A stretch of 42,781 nucleotides of DNA from an uncultured Paraprevotella sp. (GCA_944320775.1 CALUIV010000026.1:1-42781), one strand, 5' to 3'; counted from the first letter of the stretch, positions 25,344 through 34,234 are shown. Program-made: numbers and translations. Notes: generated by a model from the sequence alone, not told the origin.

Positions 25344-25371
25344 AAGGGAAGGTCAATTAAGACCTTCCCTT
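25344..25371 (-). terminator. Terminator of giant cargo 2
   Basis: Arms AAGGGAAGGTC (25344-25354) and GACCTTCCCTT (25361-25371). Ts follow on the minus strand. Confidence 0.8.
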
Positions 25372-25393
25372 AGTTTATGTATATTAAATACTT

Positions 25394-28300
25394 TTACTTA
25401 ACGACTACCTTAGTATCGCCAATGATATAAATACCCTTAGCTAAGCCCTTAGTAGCTTCTGTTGCTTTCACATTCTTTTTAACGAGTACACCGTCGATGC
25501 TATATACATTTACATTGCCCTTTTGAGCGTTGATGATGGCATCCTTAATGGCTGTATCCAAGCTTCCGTTAATCTTGATGGTGATTGAACCTTCTTCTGG
25601 TTCGCCATTTTCAACAAGACCTGCATTGATGTAAGCTGAATTCCAACCCATTTCCTGATTCTTGGTTGTTGCCTCGATGGTTTGGATGCGTTCCGTGTAG
25701 TTACCTGCTTCGCCCTTAGTTGTTTCTTTCAGATAACCCATTCCTGCAGGAACCTCATAGCCGTTGTAATAATTACCAACAAGACCGTTTACTGTAAGTG
25801 GCTCCTGAGCGAACAACTTGAAGTCAACCAATTTAATTGTTGTCGTAACTGTGTCGGCTGCAGTTGGGTTCGGAGCTAACAAGCTTTGATCGTTACCTGC
25901 CAAATAGAAGAACGGTTGTCCCGGTTCCATTGAAGCAATTGGTGACAGAGTCAATTCAGTTTCGCTGATTGCAGTTACACCATAAGTCGGAGTTGCGTAT
26001 TCGTCTTTAGAGTCATACATATATTCAATTCCAACAGGGTAGCACATTGTGTACAATTTACCAGCTTGAGCACTAGAGAAGTTCTTGATTTCATCATTTG
26101 TGATGTCATCTGCAGGAGTACCTTGTTCACTTCTGTCTGTTGTGTAGATATCCCATGTAGAACCGCTTCCTAATGATTTGTCATTCCAGTATACCAAAGT
26201 CTGACCAGCTACCTGTGAGTGCAGATAATTGTTGCTTACTGCTTCACCGTTGAAGAATACACCTTGGAAGATGAATGAACCGTAACCGATTTCTGAAAGT
26301 TTGAATGCTACTGGTGATGCTGACAAGCTGGCTGGGTGAGTTTGATACTGTCCGATATAAAGTTTCGTAGCTGCATTCTGGATAGCGTATGCGCTGTCGC
26401 CTAAGTTGATGAAACGCCATTTAGCGTAGTCTTCTGAAAGACCTTGTTTGCTAATACTGTCTGCAGTAGCCCAATAAATTGTTGAATTCTCGAGTGTACC
26501 ATCTCCCATCACATACAACATTCCCTGACGCTTGTTGTTTTGATTAGCACCACTTGCAACGTCGAAGTAACGGTTTGCTGCTGCTATATTATACCAAGTT
26601 CCTTCCTGACTGTCATCTGCTGCATTAATCCAACGGATTGTCTTCTTGAATGCTTCTACAGCTGCATCGACCGCAGCAATTTGTTCTTCAATGCCATCTT
26701 TGGTATATGTACCGTTTGCATCGTTTTCGTCGATGTATGCTTTTACTTTATCCAATTCAGCTTTGAATGCAGCCTTGTCTGCATCGTTATAAGTTCCTGG
26801 GTCTGGATAAATCTTTGCACCAGTTGCAGCAACAGTAGTTTCTGTTACGGCCTGTTTGTAAGTTGTTTCTGCTTCGCTATATATTTCTTTCAGTTCAGTT
26901 GGATCTGGTAATGCTTCGCTGTATGCATCGTATGCAGCCTGAAGTTTGTCAATGTCTTCTTGAGTTGTTTCGCCGGTTTTAACCTGACCTGCTGCAACGA
27001 TAGCGTCATTTAGTGCATTGGCAATTTCTGCATTCAATGCATTGAAGCAGGTTTCGCTCTTTGTAGCCTTGAATACCTGGAAACCACCTAAAGCAAAGAA
27101 TACATAACCGTTAAGTTTACCGCTATTTTTACTGTCGGTTACCAAGAAACGTACGTAGCGGCAAGCTTCGCTCGGCTCGAATCCTTTGGTAAATACAGTA
27201 TCTACGTTGAGTGGTTGATTGGTCATTGAACGGAGCAGAGTCCAGTTCTCTATTTTAGACGTATCTGCATCTGCTTTTGCGGTGTAGATTTTATAAGCTT
27301 TTGGCATGTTGTTATCGTTGCTGCCACGTTTTGAATAAGCGATTACAAAACCGTTAACATCTTCTTTCAAGTCAACATCCAAGTAATGTTCCTCGGCAAT
27401 GCTTCCGCCCCATGCAGAGTGGAAATAAGTAGCTTTGTTTCCGTCGATCAATGCAGAATAACCGCTACCATCTGCATAAGTTCCCCATACACCACGAGGA
27501 TTAGTGTAAACACTATCAGTTGATAACTCTGCAGCATTTGACAGGAATTGTTCCGGTGATTTTACCAATGTATCGTTAACATTGAATGTATAGGCATTAC
27601 CGATATCATATTTCTCCTGTGCCAATACAAGGAGGTCTGCCAGTTGCTGATCCAGAATCAATTGATCACCAATTTTCTTGTAGTATTCTACTGAATCTTC
27701 CGGAAGTACTTCGAATGCCCACTGTGAAGGACTGTTTGCAAGGTCATCACTGTTGTTCCAAGCAACTACATTGTTCTGTTTTCCTGTTCCACTTGTGCTG
27801 GACCATTCTGCGTGCAAAGATTTGTCATTTCTTTGTCTGATAACAAAATATCCGTTGTTTTTAGAAATAAATTTAACGGTATTGTTTGTTGTATCTTTGC
27901 TGGTTGTGATTGTAGATGAGCCAGATGATGAAGCAGCTCCTGTAGATGAAACATACTGATTTGTTCCTACATTACGCAAGAAATAAGTACCATCTTTCCG
28001 ATCAATCAATTCCCATACACAAGTAGCGTCTGGTGCTCCATGATTCCAGTTGATCCATTTTACCAATCCACCTCCTGAATTCAAAACTTTATAATCGCTT
28101 TCTGTTGAAGCCATATTGCGGAATTTGTAGTAACCTGATGAGATAGGTTCTGCTTGTGTGCTGACGATGGCTAACCATGCTTCTTCCAATGCTTTATAAG
28201 CAGTTTCGCAAGCAGCTTCATCTGGAGTCGCTGTGTTGATTGCGTTGCTGGCCAATTGTTTTGCTGCATCGTAAGCATCAACTAATGCAGGATCATAACA

Positions 28301-29092
28301 GCCAGGACCATTTCCACCAATATAATTAACTTCAGCTACTTTTGTATAAAGCATAGACAGGTCGTCAATGTAACTGCTGGTAATATCTGCAGTATAAACA
28401 TTGAACCAGCCGCCCCAGTCACCATAGTTGGCAACCCAAGGATTTGAGTATGCCTGATTGATGGCAATATAAATTTCTTTTTCCGTGTATTCCTTACATA
28501 CGGTATAGATCATTATGTTTTCTGCTGCAGGCTGTTCTTCTTTGGTGTATTCACTGTTCCAGTTGCAACCTTCAGATGCCAAAACGAAAGCAAAAGGTGC
28601 GGCTGCACTCTTGTCAGCTGTATAAACCAAACGTAATTGTGCTTCTAAACCACCTTTATCGTTTGGAATAACACTTCCTTCGAGTTCACCATCTTCGTTT
28701 TCTGTGGTTTCTTCATAAACATAAGCCAAATACTTACCATTGAAATCATTTTTCAAATAGTAAGCTACTTTTCCATTAACCTGGCTTTCGGCAGCTTCCA
28801 GAGAGAATGATGTATATGGGTCAATCAGGTTGGAAATATCAATGTTTCCTTCTACTGATGAATTTGCCCATACCATGCTGTCTGCCAGTGAGGCTACCCA
28901 TTTGTATACGAATGGAGTCTCCTCTGGGTTGGCGTCAGGATTGTTTGCACGTCCTGCACGCAACAGAATTTTATCGCCTGCTTTCAGTGAATTAGGGTCG
29001 GTAATACTTTGACCTACCCGAACACCTGCAAACGACACATTGATTCCGAAGAGCATCAGAATCAACGATAAAACAAAGTAATTCTTCTTCAT
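25394..29092 (-). CDS. Giant T9SS cargo protein 2 (paralogue of cargo 1)
   Basis: A 1232-residue exported protein with the same domain order as cargo 1: signal peptide (1-22), N-terminal module with KAGDKILLRAGRANNP, FIVAR-like helices (about 265-312), a trefoil-like module (about 318-465), an F5/8C-like domain (ALIDGNKATYFHSAW and HYLDVDLKE), a second FIVAR pair, a further trefoil-like part, and a T9SS CTD ending KGIYIIGDTKVVVK. The two genes are separated by a 210-bp gap with its own terminator and promoter, so they are independent transcripts arising from tandem duplication. The middle trefoil-like region (about 320-460) is the most diverged and may define ligand choice. The function is unknown. 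Confidence 0.8.
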   Translation of the reverse strand: MKKNYFVLSLILMLFGINVSFAGVRVGQSITDPNSLKAGDKILLRAGRANNPDANPEETPFVYKWVASLADSMVWANSSVEGNIDISNLIDPYTSFSLEAAESQVNGKVAYYLKNDFNGKYLAYVYEETTENEDGELEGSVIPNDKGGLEAQLRLVYTADKSAAAPFAFVLASEGCNWNSEYTKEEQPAAENIMIYTVCKEYTEKEIYIAINQAYSNPWVANYGDWGGWFNVYTADITSSYIDDLSMLYTKVAEVNYIGGNGPGCYDPALVDAYDAAKQLASNAINTATPDEAACETAYKALEEAWLAIVSTQAEPISSGYYKFRNMASTESDYKVLNSGGGLVKWINWNHGAPDATCVWELIDRKDGTYFLRNVGTNQYVSSTGAASSSGSSTITTSKDTTNNTVKFISKNNGYFVIRQRNDKSLHAEWSSTSGTGKQNNVVAWNNSDDLANSPSQWAFEVLPEDSVEYYKKIGDQLILDQQLADLLVLAQEKYDIGNAYTFNVNDTLVKSPEQFLSNAAELSTDSVYTNPRGVWGTYADGSGYSALIDGNKATYFHSAWGGSIAEEHYLDVDLKEDVNGFVIAYSKRGSNDNNMPKAYKIYTAKADADTSKIENWTLLRSMTNQPLNVDTVFTKGFEPSEACRYVRFLVTDSKNSGKLNGYVFFALGGFQVFKATKSETCFNALNAEIANALNDAIVAAGQVKTGETTQEDIDKLQAAYDAYSEALPDPTELKEIYSEAETTYKQAVTETTVAATGAKIYPDPGTYNDADKAAFKAELDKVKAYIDENDANGTYTKDGIEEQIAAVDAAVEAFKKTIRWINAADDSQEGTWYNIAAANRYFDVASGANQNNKRQGMLYVMGDGTLENSTIYWATADSISKQGLSEDYAKWRFINLGDSAYAIQNAATKLYIGQYQTHPASLSASPVAFKLSEIGYGSFIFQGVFFNGEAVSNNYLHSQVAGQTLVYWNDKSLGSGSTWDIYTTDRSEQGTPADDITNDEIKNFSSAQAGKLYTMCYPVGIEYMYDSKDEYATPTYGVTAISETELTLSPIASMEPGQPFFYLAGNDQSLLAPNPTAADTVTTTIKLVDFKLFAQEPLTVNGLVGNYYNGYEVPAGMGYLKETTKGEAGNYTERIQTIEATTKNQEMGWNSAYINAGLVENGEPEEGSITIKINGSLDTAIKDAIINAQKGNVNVYSIDGVLVKKNVKATEATKGLAKGIYIIGDTKVVVK

Positions 29093-29141
29093 TTTGCGTT
29101 TAATTTAAGGGTTTATAATTATAGGTTTATTTGAAACTGCC

Positions 29142-29150
29142 GTAAAGATA
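29142..29150 (-). promoter_or_regulatory. Putative atypical -7 box of cargo 2
   Basis: The minus strand reads TATCTTTAC at nearly the same distance from the ATG as the matching box of cargo 1. Confidence 0.3.
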
Positions 29151-29231
29151 TGGATTTTCTGATAAGATTGTAGAAATCTTTTTCTTTCCGACGGTGTTTT
29201 TAACATTAAATAACATAATCTTCTTGCGTTT

Positions 29232-30926
29232 TTATTTGAGTTCTTTAGGGGCAATAAAGAAGTAATAATACCAGTATGTATTCCTGTATTTTCTTATTAA
29301 ATCTTGTTGTTGATTCTTTTCTTTCAGATCCAGAAAATCGAGCCATTCTTTGATGCTCATTTCAGAAAGCTGATATTTGAGATTAATCTTAGGATCCATC
29401 GTCTTCAATAAGACAAATGCCTCGTCGTAAGCTTTGGGTAAATGTTCCGGAAGCTTGTTTTCAAAAATTTTCAGGGCATAGCCGAATTTTGTAATTTCTT
29501 TCTCAAGCAACAGACTGTATAACATGTAATTCATACGTTCTGTATTTGTCGAATCGTCTTCGAGCATCATTGTGAATTCTATTCTGGGCAGATAAGTGCC
29601 GATAAAGAACTGAGTGCGGTTGGGCGTGTTCTCATGCTTAGTTTGGCTTTTCTGTATATTTTGGATCCGGTTCTTCCAGTTTGGTATCCTTTGACTCTTC
29701 TGCGCGATTTGAATATACTTTTTCGTTAATGCCGAATCTCCTTGCATGCAGGCTGCTTCTGTAAGGTGACGTATGGTTCTTGCGCTCATAAACGGATGCA
29801 TCGTTGTTCCCATTTCAAAGATCTGATGCATATATTCATCGGCTATACCCAGGTTTTTGTAAAACAGTCCGTTGAAGAAGGAGGCATCTTTCTGATTGGT
29901 ATGCCAAAAAAACAGATCGACCGTAGAGTTTACAGGATAGTTGAACAGGTTTGAACTCAGTGTTCCCAGTTTGTTTTCTGCTAATAGAGCGTATCGTAGA
30001 TACAAGCCGTTTTCAAATGCCTTGCCGTTGTTCGTGAGTTCTTTTACGGTATTCCAATCTCCTGCTTCTGCAGCCTGTTCCAGATTATGGAAATCCTCTT
30101 CCAGAGCATATTTGTCGTGATAGAGGAAGTGTACGGGAATAGCTAAAGCAGGAACGAGACAGCACAGAATATTCATCCATGAATAAGTCCTTTTTATGTA
30201 TTTCCCAATCAGCGGTGCACTATATGGAATTAATGCCGTATAAATAATGATTGCTGCGGTAGGGGTTGCCAAGTTAAAATTGGTCTGTTCGCCGGCCGGA
30301 ATATAGGAAATGAACAAACTCCACAGACGGGGAAGATAATACACGATGATACCTGTGAGGACCGGATATATATAATTAATGACTTTTTTCTTGTCGAACA
30401 GGTCCGTAATGAAGCAAGCAATGAGCAGCGCTATGGTACAACCGTTACCCAGTAGCGGCCAGAACAGAATGCACAGCAGATAAAGCAGAGGCTGGTATTT
30501 TCTTTCGCGAGCTTTTATATATAATAGGAGAATCGAGAGAGCAATGTTGCATTGAATCAGTGCAGCTATATCTGGAAAAAGCATCGTGGCTGCCAGACAA
30601 AGTACAGGTACAGTTGTCAGTATCGTGCTAAAATTTCTGGTTTTGGCCTGAATACTGGTCAGAAATCCGATCAGGATAACGAGTGCGCTGATAATGGTGC
30701 TTCCCCATAGCGGATTGTAAAACCATTGTGTCAGCCAGACGGTTATCATATTGATAATGCCTTCCGGAGCGTGCAGGTTTGCTGCGATAAAATCAACGGA
30801 ACCGAAAAGCGGATTGCATGCTTCCAGGTCTTTTATCGTGGCTGGCATGAGAAGAAAGTATGTGCTGATACACGTAATTGCTCCGATCAACAGGATGGTA
30901 TATGTTGTAGTCTTTCTTGTCATCAT
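29232..30926 (-). CDS. Polytopic membrane protein 2 with soluble C-terminal half (DUF6057-like)
   Basis: A 564-residue protein with about eight hydrophobic segments between residues 8 and 268. These are followed by a soluble helical region (EDFHNLEQAAEAGDWNTVKEL, KKYIQIAQKSQ) that looks TPR-like, and an aromatic C-terminal tail (TYWYYYFFIAPK). It has the same design as the protein at 19846 but is strongly diverged in sequence. The start is one of two consecutive ATGs (30926 or 30923). It lies five bases after the CxxCH propeller lipoprotein gene, so the two are in one operon. In the other pair the gene order is reversed. The function is unknown. Confidence 0.7.
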   Translation of the reverse strand: MMTRKTTTYTILLIGAITCISTYFLLMPATIKDLEACNPLFGSVDFIAANLHAPEGIINMITVWLTQWFYNPLWGSTIISALVILIGFLTSIQAKTRNFSTILTTVPVLCLAATMLFPDIAALIQCNIALSILLLYIKARERKYQPLLYLLCILFWPLLGNGCTIALLIACFITDLFDKKKVINYIYPVLTGIIVYYLPRLWSLFISYIPAGEQTNFNLATPTAAIIIYTALIPYSAPLIGKYIKRTYSWMNILCCLVPALAIPVHFLYHDKYALEEDFHNLEQAAEAGDWNTVKELTNNGKAFENGLYLRYALLAENKLGTLSSNLFNYPVNSTVDLFFWHTNQKDASFFNGLFYKNLGIADEYMHQIFEMGTTMHPFMSARTIRHLTEAACMQGDSALTKKYIQIAQKSQRIPNWKNRIQNIQKSQTKHENTPNRTQFFIGTYLPRIEFTMMLEDDSTNTERMNYMLYSLLLEKEITKFGYALKIFENKLPEHLPKAYDEAFVLLKTMDPKINLKYQLSEMSIKEWLDFLDLKEKNQQQDLIRKYRNTYWYYYFFIAPKELK

Positions 30927-30931
30927 CGGTA

Positions 30932-32374
30932 TTATTGGAAAAGTTTTGCTGTTTTTTCTTTAGATAATCTGACCGGAAGGCTGATAAATTCCGGTATATT
31001 GTAGGAATAAAGGCGGTTTGTATTGTGTTCCGGGTCTTTCTGTGGGAGCAGGAATGGTTTGGAGAATCCTTGTTCCGGGTTGTAGTGGGCCAGGAAAAGT
31101 CGGGTGTATCGTCCGTCTATTCTGCGGCTGCTGAAGATCACCCAGTGTCCGCTTCTGTCCCAGCTGTGATAACTTTCTACATCCGGACTGTTCAGGATTG
31201 AGATGTTTTCCTTTTCACCGGTTTTCAGGTTTTTCATGCACAAATCGGCATCTTTGTGCCAGATCGGAAATGTGCCACATCCGGATACGGTGTACATGAT
31301 TCGCTTCCCGTCCGGTGATACCCGTGGGAATGAGGCACTTCCGTTTTCCAGTTCAGGATTATATATGGTATCAGCGGTTGCACCGATTTTTCCCGTATTC
31401 GGATCAAAATCATAACGCAGCAGGGCATATTTTAGTTTCTCGTAATCAATAGGCATCGTGCAAGCTTTGGCCCTGCAAATGAACAGGGATTTTCCGTCGG
31501 GAGAAAATGATGGAAACGTTTCCCAATATTCTTTTTCCGTAAATCGTGGATCTGTGATAACCTGTTGGTTTTTCCGGTCATAAATCATGAGGTCAGCATC
31601 CAGGTCATATACTTCGATCTTGTTTCTGCTGTGTCCGTAAAAGCCCTGATGTGTGTCACAGTTTGACAATACCAGAAAACGGCCATTCGGATGCCAATAA
31701 GGATAAGTTCCTTTGAAATGGGGCGGCAGTTTGTCTAATTCCAGCCGTTTGGGTTCTCCTTTTTCAACAAGAACACTGCAACCGTTTTTCCCGCGGGCAT
31801 GAAATAGCATCAGATCTGGTGAATAGTTATGGAATGTATGGCAGTTGACACATCCTTCGTTGTTCTGTGTATTGCTGACAATACATTCTTCGTCGAATGA
31901 TTCTAAATTCCGCTGATAGATTCCCATTTCTTTCCATTGGACGTATCCGGGCGGGATAAGACGATAGGCAATCCATGGGGTAATGGAGTCTGACGTGACA
32001 TGAATGGCAAAAGGCTGATAACGGATTCCGTCTTTATGCTGGTTGTTCCAGACGTCTACCTGTACGTCTATCTGTTTCCCCTGTGCCCGTGTTGTCAGTT
32101 CTTTCCATTTGCTTTCCGGTATGGTAATCGTATTGCTGCCTTCGGCCAGATACAATTCCTTTTGGTCAATACAGAATCTGGCCGTTATTTTTTCGGCCTC
32201 ATGAATTTTGAAGTTAAGCGGAGCGATATTGACCGGTACCGTCGTACCACAGTAGTCAGGAAAAATCGTCGGGATTTCTTTGGTCTGTTCTTTCGGGGAC
32301 GAACTGCCGCAAGCAGTTAAACCCAAAACGCAGGCAACAACGAAATAATTTTTTAAGGCAAATAATATTTTCAT
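30932..32374 (-). CDS. CxxCH-bearing TolB/PD40-like beta-propeller lipoprotein 2
   Basis: A 480-residue lipoprotein with lipobox LTAC and lipidated C22. It shares with the 18293 protein the segment NIAPLNFKI, RLIPPGY, GIYQRNLESF, a single CxxCH at C175-V-N-C178-H179 and the propeller blades (HPNGRFLVLSN, FSPDGKSLFI, SPDGKRIMYT, DRSGHWVIFSSRR). The H-x-W-x-K-DADL segment between blades (IWHKDADLCMKNLK) is also shared. It is the first gene of a two-gene unit with the membrane protein at 29232. The CxxCH site would suit covalent heme c, but no cytochrome c maturation gene is in the window. The function is unknown. Confidence 0.75.
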   Translation of the reverse strand: MKILFALKNYFVVACVLGLTACGSSSPKEQTKEIPTIFPDYCGTTVPVNIAPLNFKIHEAEKITARFCIDQKELYLAEGSNTITIPESKWKELTTRAQGKQIDVQVDVWNNQHKDGIRYQPFAIHVTSDSITPWIAYRLIPPGYVQWKEMGIYQRNLESFDEECIVSNTQNNEGCVNCHTFHNYSPDLMLFHARGKNGCSVLVEKGEPKRLELDKLPPHFKGTYPYWHPNGRFLVLSNCDTHQGFYGHSRNKIEVYDLDADLMIYDRKNQQVITDPRFTEKEYWETFPSFSPDGKSLFICRAKACTMPIDYEKLKYALLRYDFDPNTGKIGATADTIYNPELENGSASFPRVSPDGKRIMYTVSGCGTFPIWHKDADLCMKNLKTGEKENISILNSPDVESYHSWDRSGHWVIFSSRRIDGRYTRLFLAHYNPEQGFSKPFLLPQKDPEHNTNRLYSYNIPEFISLPVRLSKEKTAKLFQ

Positions 32375-32398
32375 ATTCTATTTTCTACAGACTTTATG

Positions 32399-32406
32399 CA
32401 AAAGTA
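32399..32406 (-). promoter_or_regulatory. Bacteroidota -7 box of the 32374-29232 pair
   Basis: The minus strand reads TACTTTTG, 24 nt before the ATG at 32374. Confidence 0.35.
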
Positions 32407-32535
32407 GTCAAATATTGCGAGATTTAGTTATTTGCAAAGGACAAAATTCAGATGGCCAACTCGTCGAAACCAGATGCCCATCTCATTTTATGCGAGAAAT
32501 CAGCTTGAAATACTGCTATATTTTTGAATTATTTA

Positions 32536-32567
32536 TTGGGGATATTTGTTTTCTTGTTTTATCTTTG
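32536..32567 (+). promoter_or_regulatory. Promoter of the 32584 gene
   Basis: TTG at 32536-32538, 21-nt spacer, TATCTTTG at 32560-32567. The leader would be very short, as the ATG is 16 nt downstream. Confidence 0.4.
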
Positions 32568-32583
32568 TTATTAAAACAACATC

Positions 32584-33204
32584 ATGTATCTATTACGTAG
32601 AAAACAGGTCTGGTTACAGCGTTTCCGTTATCGTAGGGGATATGGTATTCATTCTCCGTTTGCATTCAATTTTGTAACGGGAGTTGTTTATGAAAAAGGC
32701 ATTTATTATGCTTATCGGGATTTGGATCGGAACTATGGTTTACATCGGAAGCGTTTGGGATTCTCTTTTGAAAAGAAACAGCTTAGAAAGTGTGCCCGGC
32801 TATTGTTCCGTATCTCTAACTATGTGCATCCCGATTTTATCTTGGTTTACGGCAATACGAAGAATTGGGTTGACGGCTACTTGGCTGCAGGGTGTGTCTC
32901 TGCCGGGTTGATGAAGTTTTTGAGTCCTGAATCAGAAATGCACACTCGGTTTGCCGATAAAACGTTGCTGGTCTATCTGGATGATATTGGAGTAGCTGAA
33001 CAGGTTTGGGCCAGTCTTTCGGGTTTTTCTACGCTAAGGTCGGTGTTTCTGATTTCAGGGATTCATGCCGATGTAGAGTCCGTCGGTTTGTGGCACCGTT
33101 TTCAGGCGCATCCGGCTGTTGGCATTACGTTCGACCTGTATGATTATGGTATTGTATTTTGGGATCGGAATCGTTATAAACAGCATTATCTCGTGAATTT
33201 TTGA
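32584..33204 (+). CDS. Conserved Bacteroidota protein, degenerate methyltransferase-like
   Basis: A 206-residue cytoplasmic protein. The N terminus (YRRGYGIHSPFAFNFVT) and the C terminus (KQHYLVNF) match the ends of a Bacteroidota family annotated as class I SAM-dependent O-methyltransferases. I cannot find the glycine-rich SAM-binding motif in the middle: the expected strand reads PDFILVYGNTKNW and continues WVDGYLAAG. It may therefore be a non-catalytic relative. It lies 15 nt upstream of the cobalamin adenosyltransferase gene and is probably cotranscribed with it. The function is not known. Confidence 0.6.
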   Translation: MYLLRRKQVWLQRFRYRRGYGIHSPFAFNFVTGVVYEKGIYYAYRDLDRNYGLHRKRLGFSFEKKQLRKCARLLFRISNYVHPDFILVYGNTKNWVDGYLAAGCVSAGLMKFLSPESEMHTRFADKTLLVYLDDIGVAEQVWASLSGFSTLRSVFLISGIHADVESVGLWHRFQAHPAVGITFDLYDYGIVFWDRNRYKQHYLVNF

Positions 33205-33219
33205 TTCAATGGTTAAAAT

Positions 33220-33804
33220 ATGGGTAGTATGGCAGAGAAAGGTAAAGTGTATACACGTACGGGTGATGACGGGACAACAAGTTTGATTGGCGGTGTCCGG
33301 GTGAAGAAAAACCATATACGTATAGAGGCTTATGGCACGGTTGATGAACTAAATGCTCAAATCGGTGTGTTGGCAACATATCTTTCGGATGAAAAGGATT
33401 TAACAGTTATACGTCGGATTCAGAATGACTTGTTTGTTCTGGGCGGATATTTGGCAACGGATCAGTCGGTGATGTCTTTAAGTCAGACTTTGGCTTTGAA
33501 TGAGGAGGACGTGGAATTTCTGGAACATATTATTGACCGCGAGGAAGGTGTTTTGCCTCCATGGAAAGGATTTATTTTGCCGGGAGGGACACGTGCTGCA
33601 GCTGTCGCTCATGTCTGTCGGACGGTATGCCGCCGTACGGAACGTTGTATCCTGGCGTTGGCGGAAACAACAGAAATCGATCGGGTCATAATAGAATATG
33701 TGAACCGCTTGTCCGATTATTTTTATGTGCTGGCACGTAAATTGAATTTTATGGCCGGTGTCGATGAAATTCTATGGCAGAAACGTTGCTCGTTTGAAAA
33801 ATAG
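33220..33804 (+). CDS. PduO-type ATP:cob(I)alamin adenosyltransferase
   Basis: A cytoplasmic enzyme of 194 residues that transfers the adenosyl group of ATP to cob(I)alamin to make adenosylcobalamin, the cofactor of enzymes such as methylmalonyl-CoA mutase. The family marks are visible: YTRTGDDGTTSL near the N terminus (ATP binding), VDELNAQIG, the RTVCRRTER helix, and NRLSDYFYVLAR near the C terminus. The start may be 33229 (MAEKGKVYT), as the first ATG adds only MGS. Family assignment is firm. It is not functionally tied to the T9SS genes that follow. Confidence 0.93.
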   Translation: MGSMAEKGKVYTRTGDDGTTSLIGGVRVKKNHIRIEAYGTVDELNAQIGVLATYLSDEKDLTVIRRIQNDLFVLGGYLATDQSVMSLSQTLALNEEDVEFLEHIIDREEGVLPPWKGFILPGGTRAAAVAHVCRTVCRRTERCILALAETTEIDRVIIEYVNRLSDYFYVLARKLNFMAGVDEILWQKRCSFEK

Positions 33805-33815
33805 TATTATTTTTG
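33786..33815 (+). promoter_or_regulatory. Promoter of the DUF2795 gene
   Basis: TTG at 33786-33788, 19-nt spacer, TATTTTTG at 33808-33815. It overlaps the end of the upstream coding region. Confidence 0.4.
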
Positions 33816-33857
33816 CGGCAATTAATGAAGAACGTTTAATTTAAAACAATATTTACG

Positions 33858-34079
33858 ATGTATTGGACACTGGAATTAGCCTCAAAATTAGAGGATGCCC
33901 CTTGGCCTGCAACGAAAGACGAGCTGATTGATTATGCCATGCGTTCAGGAGCTCCGCTTGAGGTAATAGAGAATTTGCAGGAAATGGAGGATGAAGGGGA
34001 AATTTACGAAACGATTGAAGATGTTTGGCCAGATTATCCTACCAAAGAAGATTTCTTGTTTAACGAAGATGAATATTGA
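33858..34079 (+). CDS. Small acidic DUF2795 protein
   Basis: A 73-residue cytoplasmic protein, strongly acidic, with the pattern WPATKDELIDYAMRSGAP...VIENLQEMEDEGEIYETIEDVWPDYP. This fits the DUF2795 family of small proteins widespread in Bacteroidales. It has its own promoter upstream and a strong terminator after it, so it is a single-gene unit. No function is known. Confidence 0.85.
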   Translation: MYWTLELASKLEDAPWPATKDELIDYAMRSGAPLEVIENLQEMEDEGEIYETIEDVWPDYPTKEDFLFNEDEY

Positions 34080-34101
34080 TTAGTCTGGTTGATGGAAAAA
34101 T

Positions 34102-34136
34102 AAGGGCGGACGCAAGAGAGGCGTCCGCCCTTTATT
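34102..34136 (+). terminator. Strong terminator after the DUF2795 gene
   Basis: A 12-bp GC-rich stem AAGGGCGGACGC (34102-34113) with GCGTCCGCCCTT (34121-34132), followed by TATTT. It isolates the T9SS operon from upstream transcription. Confidence 0.85.
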
Positions 34137-34234
34137 TAAAAAGCAAGCCGTTTAAAACAATATTTTTCGTTTTCTGCAGTTTTAAAAAGAACTGAACGGT
34201 TATTTATAAACGATTTTAGTACGACGGAAAATAC

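Noticed and set aside
29150-29185. Small inverted repeat AAGATT/AATCTT as a terminator of the membrane-protein 2 gene
   Set aside because: Only six base pairs and no T run on the minus strand; too weak to call.
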